Source: Ruminococcaceae bacterium UBA7127
Lineage (GTDB): Bacteria > Bacillota > Clostridia > Oscillospirales > Acutalibacteraceae
DNA length: 36,358 bases
NCBI GenBank assembly: GCA_002493005.1
Contig: DKXL01000046.1
Coordinates: forward strand, 1-36,358
Direction of reading: 5' to 3'
The notes below the pieces were generated by a model. It searched no databases. It saw only the letters and a program-made list of their open reading frames with translations, and was not told where the DNA came from. The translations under genes and the position numbers were made by a program. Numbering within the stretch: position 1 is the first letter of the stretch; every line of letters starts with the position of its first letter. This document shows, piece by piece, positions 32,037 through 36,358 of the stretch.

Positions 32037-32102
32037 CATAATATATTACATTGCAAAACTCGAAATTAAGAACTTTATTCAAATAATCATTAGTAAAAGA
32101 CA

Positions 32103-32151
32103 GCGCTATTCAGATGGCTCATAGTATTTGTATGAGCTATCTGAATAGCGC
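32103..32151. repeat. Long hairpin at the end of an RHS relic
   Basis: GCGCTATTCAGAT...CTCATA (from 32103) pairs with TATGAGC...ATCTGAATAGCGC (to 32151) over 21 base pairs with one G-U pair, loop of about seven bases. It overlaps the last codons of RHS relic 1. It could terminate the upstream minus-strand gene, but no strong U-run follows. Confidence 0.6.
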
Positions 32152-32291
32152 ACCATAATATATATCTTGAATTTTCGTGTGTCGCCATCGTTCTTTGGCA
32201 CTGCGTTTGCCTTAACCCAGCCGCTTACTATATATGTATCGTTTTCACTGCCTTTTACATTTACTTGCTGATACAGACTTTTTGACTTAAA
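32106..32291 (-). pseudogene. RHS-protein relic 1
   Basis: A 61-codon frame bounded by stop codons and without a start. It reads SLYQQVNVKGSENDTYIVSG, then WVKANAVP and RKFKIYIMVRYSD. This resembles the carbohydrate-binding-like domain (the SGWAKANSVP type) that precedes the repeats in clostridial RHS proteins. I treat it as a decayed fragment of an RHS gene, left when cassettes were exchanged. The match is from family memory, not from a search. Confidence 0.55.
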
Positions 32292-32304
32292 CTATCAACA
32301 GTCT

Positions 32305-32742
32305 TTATTTAGCGATATATATTTCTTCTTCGCCCATATATTCGTTTGCAGTTCGCCAACAAACTCTTTCAGCACATATAAGAGTCCTTTGATAATTATC
32401 AAAATCTTTTTCTGTTAATCCACCCTCATCACACCAATAAAATAATCCATTCTTTAGGATAAAAGTAGCCTCTAGTATTTCACAAGTATAATTTTCTTCT
32501 ATTGGGAACATTTTTATAAATTTCAATCCTGAAAACTCCATTTCAATAACAGGAATATCTTCAAACTGTCGTTGAATAATCATTTTTAATATTCGCTTAT
32601 TATTTTCAGGAAACATTGACAAATTCTCTTTTACATATGCTCCGCTTAGGTATTTCATCTCCTTTATACAACTGTCATGAAAATTATCCACCTTTTTCAT
32701 AAAGTTATCTAAATCTTTTTTATTATGAATTTCATTCCACAT
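32305..32742 (-). CDS. Small soluble protein, candidate RHS immunity protein
   Basis: A 145-residue protein I do not recognise. It is soluble, has no signal peptide, and is rich in Glu, Phe, Tyr and Trp. It opens with MWNEIHNKKDLDNFMKKVDN followed by FHDSCIKEMKYLSG, a start reminiscent of small immunity-type proteins. The middle alternates beta strands (EDIPVIEMEFSGLKFIKMF). The ribosome binding site TTGGAGGTAAAT is strong. It sits alone between two RHS relics, exactly where an immunity gene remains after its toxin tip has been lost, so an orphan immunity role is inferred from position. Confidence 0.6.
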   Translation of the reverse strand: MWNEIHNKKDLDNFMKKVDNFHDSCIKEMKYLSGAYVKENLSMFPENNKRILKMIIQRQFEDIPVIEMEFSGLKFIKMFPIEENYTCEILEATFILKNGLFYWCDEGGLTEKDFDNYQRTLICAERVCWRTANEYMGEEEIYIAK

Positions 32743-32791
32743 ATATTTACCTCCAATATTTCTTATCCAAAAGCATTAGCTCCCTGCTGCA

Positions 32792-32959
32792 TTATTCAAG
32801 CGTGTACCATGAATTATTTAACCCGCTTGTTCCATCTGTTTTCTCCGCTGTTTTCCGCACAAGTCTGCCAGTTGAATCATAGCTTATATCATACTCGACC
32901 TTATTGTTATAGTCCTTTTCTTTTATTATGTTTCCGCCTCTGTCGGCATACCAGGCAAA
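32792..32959 (-). pseudogene. RHS-protein relic 2
   Basis: A 55-codon stop-bounded frame without a start: FAWYADRGGNIIKEKDYNNK, then YDISYDSTGRLVRKTAEKTD and a closing SWYTLE. The YDSTGRLV and RGGNI units are typical YD/RHS repeats. It is a decayed piece of an RHS core, lying upstream of the 145-residue candidate immunity gene on the minus strand. Confidence 0.6.
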
Positions 32960-32974
32960 CTAATTAAAACCAGT

Positions 32975-33607
32975 CTAATTAGAATTTACATACAATGAAT
33001 AGTTTCCATTGTAATTTTTTAAGTACCCATAATAATATACCTTATCGTCAATATGGAACACACAGTATTCTGTATCGTAATTATCGGATAAATCGATGTC
33101 ATTCGTATCATGTATAAGGTGTCCGTAACAATAAGTATCTTCTGTTTGATTTAATTTATACATATATGTAAAGCAATGCTTTCTTGGAATTAAACTTTCT
33201 TTGCTGTATTGCAGATATGTCACGATTTTATAGCCATTATCATCTTTCCTGGCAAACATTATATCCTTAGAGTTATCATTATCAGTATATATTATCATAC
33301 AAGAATTATCGCCATACAATACTTTGTCAATATCTCCGGTAGTTGTGTATTTAAAAACATCTTCCGGCGATGAAAAATCAATAAAGAGATTCTCAAAAGG
33401 GCACACATTTAATAGTATATACAACAATGATTCAGCCACCCAAAGAATTATAAAGTATTTCATAAAATTATGTATTTTGGTGTTTCTTGATCTAATAGTT
33501 TTATGCTTTTTAAACAAATTTGTCTTCTTTATAATTATGCATAATATAACAATGCATATCGTTAAAGAAATAATTAGCCTTATTAAAGAATATAACGAAT
33601 ATAACAT
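32975..33607 (-). CDS. Membrane protein, candidate immunity protein for RHS cassette 2
   Basis: A 210-residue protein of no family I recognise. Two N-terminal membrane segments are clear, at about residues 5-27 (SLIRLIISLTICIVILCIII) and 48-66 (MKYFIILWVAESLLYILLNV). The remaining 140 residues are rich in Asp, Tyr and Asn with alternating strands. It follows the RHS cassette-2 stop by 20 bases with AAAGGTG upstream, the standard place for an immunity gene. A membrane-located immunity protein would suit a toxin acting on the membrane. Function is inferred from position. Confidence 0.6.
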   Translation of the reverse strand: MLYSLYSLIRLIISLTICIVILCIIIKKTNLFKKHKTIRSRNTKIHNFMKYFIILWVAESLLYILLNVCPFENLFIDFSSPEDVFKYTTTGDIDKVLYGDNSCMIIYTDNDNSKDIMFARKDDNGYKIVTYLQYSKESLIPRKHCFTYMYKLNQTEDTYCYGHLIHDTNDIDLSDNYDTEYCVFHIDDKVYYYGYLKNYNGNYSLYVNSN

Positions 33608-33627
33608 TTATAAATTTCACCTTTCAA

Positions 33628-34638
33628 TTAATTAAAAACAGGAACACTCCATCCAGTGTTTATGAAAACATATGCTGCTGCAAGTGTCAATCCACTAACA
33701 CTAATATTAGCATATTCTGTCGTTGAACTTAGTTTATCCCATTGAGTAGTTGAAGATTCTAGTCCAATTTTAAACTTACTAAGATTTGCTCGTATTCCTA
33801 AAGAATTACTTACATTCTCAGAATTTGAACTTGCACTAATGCCGATATCATCTAATCCTAAACTCAATTTAAAAGTAAAATCAAACACATTTATTTTTAC
33901 ACCCGCAGACGAAACAAGCCAATTATCACTCCTGCCTTCAGCATACACCGATATTGGTTTAGTTGAATCGCCACTTGTTATAGTTGTCGATTCAATGGTA
34001 CCAGTAGTATATTTTATAGGGGAAAATCTATGCGTATGAGTTTCTTCGTCAGTATCATTGTGCTTAGTGCTAACTGATGCACCTGTTACTGGATTTTTGG
34101 GAAACACGACAGCAGTAATAATAACAGTCGCAACAGCTACTGCTGCAATTATAGCTACTATACCCCAAAATTCACCACTTGGGTCAGCACGCGTGATCGG
34201 ATTATTAGCGCAATAAGCAAAAGTATTACCGTCAAGGATGTTTCCACCTGCTTGAAAGTAGCCATCAGCATTGATGAAACGGTGAGTTATCGGGTCGTAG
34301 TAACGGCTCATAAGGTAGTACAAACCTGACTCTGTGTCGTAGTAATAGCCACGATAGCGGAACGGATTGAGGTTGCCTATGTGAGTGGTGCTTGTGATTG
34401 CGTTGCCGTTTTGGTCGGTTACTTCAAGCACATTGCCCCATGCGTCATATTCATAGTGCGCAGTCAGAACTCCCGAACCGCTGTAGATTCCCACTATATC
34501 TCCTCTTGAATTGTGAGTGTAGAAATATGAATATGTTGTTGAGTCGTCTGTCAACGTATATTTTACGTTATAGAGCGTTCCGTTTGCATCATATGAATAC
34601 CAGAACTTTGCTTCTCCACGTGTTTCGTACATAAGCAT
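33628..34638 (-). CDS. RHS tip cassette 2: core end plus C-terminal toxin-like domain
   Basis: A 336-residue orphan RHS end. The core part shows YSYFYTHNSRGDIVGIYSGS, YEYDAWGNV, FRYRGYYYDTESGLYYLMSR and AYCANNPITRADPSG, the standard RHS boundary. The next 185 residues are the variable C-terminal domain. It starts with a hydrophobic segment (GIVAIIAAVAVATVIITAVV) and continues as strand-rich sequence with many Ser and Thr (VKINVFDFTFKLSLGLDDIG). No nuclease motif is visible. The frame is open upstream to a TGA at 34693-34695 (…KTVNGVKYTYAYVNG), and no ribosome binding site is found, so it is probably a silent cassette that needs recombination to be joined to a full RHS gene. Confidence 0.75.
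   Translation of the reverse strand: MLMYETRGEAKFWYSYDANGTLYNVKYTLTDDSTTYSYFYTHNSRGDIVGIYSGSGVLTAHYEYDAWGNVLEVTDQNGNAITSTTHIGNLNPFRYRGYYYDTESGLYYLMSRYYDPITHRFINADGYFQAGGNILDGNTFAYCANNPITRADPSGEFWGIVAIIAAVAVATVIITAVVFPKNPVTGASVSTKHNDTDEETHTHRFSPIKYTTGTIESTTITSGDSTKPISVYAEGRSDNWLVSSAGVKINVFDFTFKLSLGLDDIGISASSNSENVSNSLGIRANLSKFKIGLESSTTQWDKLSSTTEYANISVSGLTLAAAYVFINTGWSVPVFN
34187..34498. repeat. RHS direct repeat, left copy
   Basis: 312 bases that match 36047-36358 closely without length change. They encode the end of the RHS core (IYSGSG to NPI...DPSG). Divergence rises towards the toxin boundary; the stretch around 34315-34440 is almost identical to its partner. Confidence 0.85.
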
Positions 34639-34780
34639 GCCGTTTACATATGCGTAGGTGTACTTTACTCCGTTGACCGTCTTGCTGATGAATCATTTTA
34701 ATAGCAAAACATGATATTAAATTTTTGTATAGTGATGATCTAACTCTTTAATTGGCACACACAATTATTCATATTTCTTA

Positions 34781-35491
34781 TCAAAACAAAGATTTGGTTC
34801 TTTGCGACCAAAAATATTTTACGACCATAATTAAAACACTCATAACTATAATTACTATAATACTTATTACAATAATATATGTGTTATTTTCATTACTTGC
34901 ATCTAATAAAACCGTTTTGTCACCATTTGAATCTCTTTTTATTAGCTGTGAGTATGACGGTGAAAATATCCCCAGTAAACTTTGGCTCTTTGAAAGATAA
35001 TACTTATTTCCACCCGATTCTTTTAATCTTGCGAAAACAACATTATTCCAGTAGGAATTATTTTCTGAATTATTTAAGATATCACATATTTCAAGGCAAT
35101 TACCATTCTTATCAATAAGATAAGCTTTATCACCTCTCACAGTATATATTATGATATTGTCATTATCAAATTCTATACCAAAGGTTCCATAGATCTCAAA
35201 CGAATATCCATATTTAAATATACCATTGTTATCATAAACATTTATGTGCTTTTTAACATCTTCGGATATTCCTACAGCTATTAATCCCTTATCACTTACA
35301 TCAAAACATTCTATAGAATGATAATGATATTCTTCATTTTGATTTTTTATGTTTATTTTATTATTTCCTTTTTCTCCAGATTCAACCTTAAAACCTGTTG
35401 TCATAGCAACAACATTGCAAGAAAAACTAAATGTCAAAACCATCGTTAATAAAGCAATAATGACACTATATCTTAACTTCAAAATCACCAC
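34781..35491 (-). CDS. Membrane-anchored protein, candidate immunity protein for RHS cassette 1
   Basis: A 236-residue protein I do not recognise as a family. It has an N-terminal signal-like segment (KLRYSVIIALLTMVLTFSFS) and a strong C-terminal membrane segment (about 204-224, YIIVISIIVIIVMSVLIMVV) followed by KYFWSQRTKS. The 170 residues between are extracytoplasmic, with strand-turn units such as IECFDVSDKGLIAVGIS and YTVRGDKAYLIDKNGNCLEI that resemble beta-propeller blades. The first codon is uncertain (GTG 35491, GTG 35488 or TTG 35482); GAGGAG lies just upstream. It overlaps the end of RHS cassette 1 by a few bases, as immunity genes do. The 88 bases between it and cassette 2 hold nothing recognisable. 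Confidence 0.6.
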   Translation of the reverse strand: MVILKLRYSVIIALLTMVLTFSFSCNVVAMTTGFKVESGEKGNNKINIKNQNEEYHYHSIECFDVSDKGLIAVGISEDVKKHINVYDNNGIFKYGYSFEIYGTFGIEFDNDNIIIYTVRGDKAYLIDKNGNCLEICDILNNSENNSYWNNVVFARLKESGGNKYYLSKSQSLLGIFSPSYSQLIKRDSNGDKTVLLDASNENNTYIIVISIIVIIVMSVLIMVVKYFWSQRTKSLF

Positions 35492-36358
35492 TCCTCTATT
35501 GCATTATCAATTTTCTCGGCAATATCAAAAATATTAAATTTAGTCTCATCCCAAGTTACAGTATTTGACATTGTTATATGTCCTTCCAGCCCAGGAGTTC
35601 CAAGACCTACTTCTACAGTCCCACCATAATACAAATCATCATTAGTTGCAGTAGGGATAAAGTTAAAATCGGCAATAGCTACAACGGGGACTCCCTCAAT
35701 TGCGGCTCCTCCAGACCCACCAATTTGATAAGACATTCCATTAAGACTGTTAATATTCGGTGCATTTGTTATTGTATTAGATGCAGTTACTGCAACTCCT
35801 GGGGAACCACCTGTAATACCTGTAGAAAAGGTTCTTTGAATTGCTACATTTCCTTTTGTATCTATCGATACACCTCCTTGAACTCCAAAAGCAAAGGCAC
35901 TTGGAGAACCGCTAATATTAATTCCGCTAGTATAAGTCGCATTAACTTTTGACATTGCATTTTTTATAGTTTTTACAATAGGTTTGATTACATTTTTTAC
36001 AGCAAATTTAATTAAAGCTTTTATAAACCATTGACCGCTAGGATCCGAATTCATAATCGGATTATTTGCACAATATGCTGACATGTTGCCATCAAGAATA
36101 TCTCCGCCTGCTTGAAAATAACCGTCGGCATTGATGAAGCGGTGAGTCACAGGGTCATAATACCTTGACATCAGGTAGTACAAGCCCGACTCTGTGTCAT
36201 AGTAATAACCACGGTAGCGGAACGGGTTGAGGTTGCCTATGTGAGTGGTGCTTGTGATTGCGTTGCCGTTTTGGTCTGTTACGGAGAGTACATTGCCCCA
36301 TGCGTCATATTCGTAATGCGCAGTCAGAACTCCCGAACCGCTGTAGATTCCCTCTATA
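35485..36358 (-). CDS. RHS tip cassette 1: core end plus C-terminal toxin-like domain (5' end outside window)
   Basis: The frame runs off the right edge of the window, so the start is missing. The visible core reads IEGIYSGSGVLTAHYEYDAW, then FRYRGYYYDTESGLYYLMSR and YDPVTHRFINADGYFQAGG, ending with the boundary NPIMNSDPSGQW. The variable C-terminal domain of about 185 residues begins with an amphipathic basic stretch (IKALIKFAVKNVIKPIVKTI). It continues as Gly/Ser/Thr-rich strands (FAFGVQGGVSIDTKGNVAIQ, GISTGITGG-like units) and ends KIDNAIEEW. No nuclease or other catalytic signature is seen. The strand pattern suggests a beta-barrel-like or pore-forming domain, but that is inference. It may be the expressed tip of a full RHS gene beyond the window. 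Confidence 0.75.
   Translation of the reverse strand, partial: IEGIYSGSGVLTAHYEYDAWGNVLSVTDQNGNAITSTTHIGNLNPFRYRGYYYDTESGLYYLMSRYYDPVTHRFINADGYFQAGGDILDGNMSAYCANNPIMNSDPSGQWFIKALIKFAVKNVIKPIVKTIKNAMSKVNATYTSGINISGSPSAFAFGVQGGVSIDTKGNVAIQRTFSTGITGGSPGVAVTASNTITNAPNINSLNGMSYQIGGSGGAAIEGVPVVAIADFNFIPTATNDDLYYGGTVEVGLGTPGLEGHITMSNTVTWDETKFNIFDIAEKIDNAIEEW
36047..36358. repeat. RHS direct repeat, right copy
   Basis: Partner of 34187-34498, same orientation and same length. The similarity reaches the end of the window and may continue beyond it. Confidence 0.85.

Overview
The window comes from a low-GC, spore-forming, anaerobic member of the Clostridia, most like the Ruminococcus/Oscillospiraceae group. 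The evidence is an intact pro-sigma-K gene, a complete Rnf ferredoxin:NAD+ oxidoreductase operon, dockerin modules, a BspA-like leucine-rich-repeat protein and Firmicutes-style RHS proteins. Genes start with strong GGAGG-type ribosome binding sites, sometimes with TTG or GTG codons. No rRNA, tRNA, CRISPR array, transposase or phage module was recognised. All assignments come from reading the sequence; no database was searched.

Left part (1-18.5 kb) is ordinary chromosome: a Cu/Zn superoxide dismutase-like gene, a PHP-type phosphatase (CpsB/YwqE family), leuB, a histidine phosphatase, XRE and BlaI-type regulators, and a LysR gene followed by rmuC. Divergent from the LysR gene is a three-gene operon (FabF-type ketosynthase, acyl-CoA ligase, hotdog thioesterase). 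Then come a CBS protein with a membrane partner, a flippase-like membrane protein, a DUF2974 hydrolase, exonuclease III, sigK, a TtcA-like PP-loop protein and a His-rich CobW-type metallochaperone.

Middle part (18.6-25.6 kb) is a minus-strand redox operon that appears to be read from one promoter at 25558-25586: apbE, a NusG-domain-II protein, a Gx-transporter-type membrane protein, then rnfC, D, G, E, A, B. ApbE would attach FMN covalently to RnfG and RnfD, and both carry a recognisable acceptor motif.

The most unusual part (25.7-29.4 kb) is a compact minus-strand operon encoding a dockerin protein, a lipoprotein, an HPr-kinase-like protein, a PqqD-like peptide-binding protein, a Ser/His signal-peptidase-like protease and a nucleotidyltransferase. 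Just upstream is a 38-residue peptide gene. The peptide, the dockerin protein and the lipoprotein all end in the same kind of tail, roughly [DE]LP[FI][IV] followed by a few residues. PqqD, HprK-like and nucleotidyltransferase genes accompany some lasso-peptide clusters, but the lasso cyclase and B2 protease are absent here. I propose a RiPP-like system that modifies or sorts exported proteins through a C-terminal tag.

Right part (29.4-36.4 kb) holds a large leucine-rich-repeat surface protein gene broken by one amber codon just after its signal peptide. Beyond it is an RHS polymorphic-toxin graveyard: two RHS tip/toxin cassettes with a 312-base direct repeat, two RHS relics, and three small genes placed where immunity genes are expected. 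A dispersed palindromic repeat family occurs at 11.69, 13.06 and 31.99 kb.
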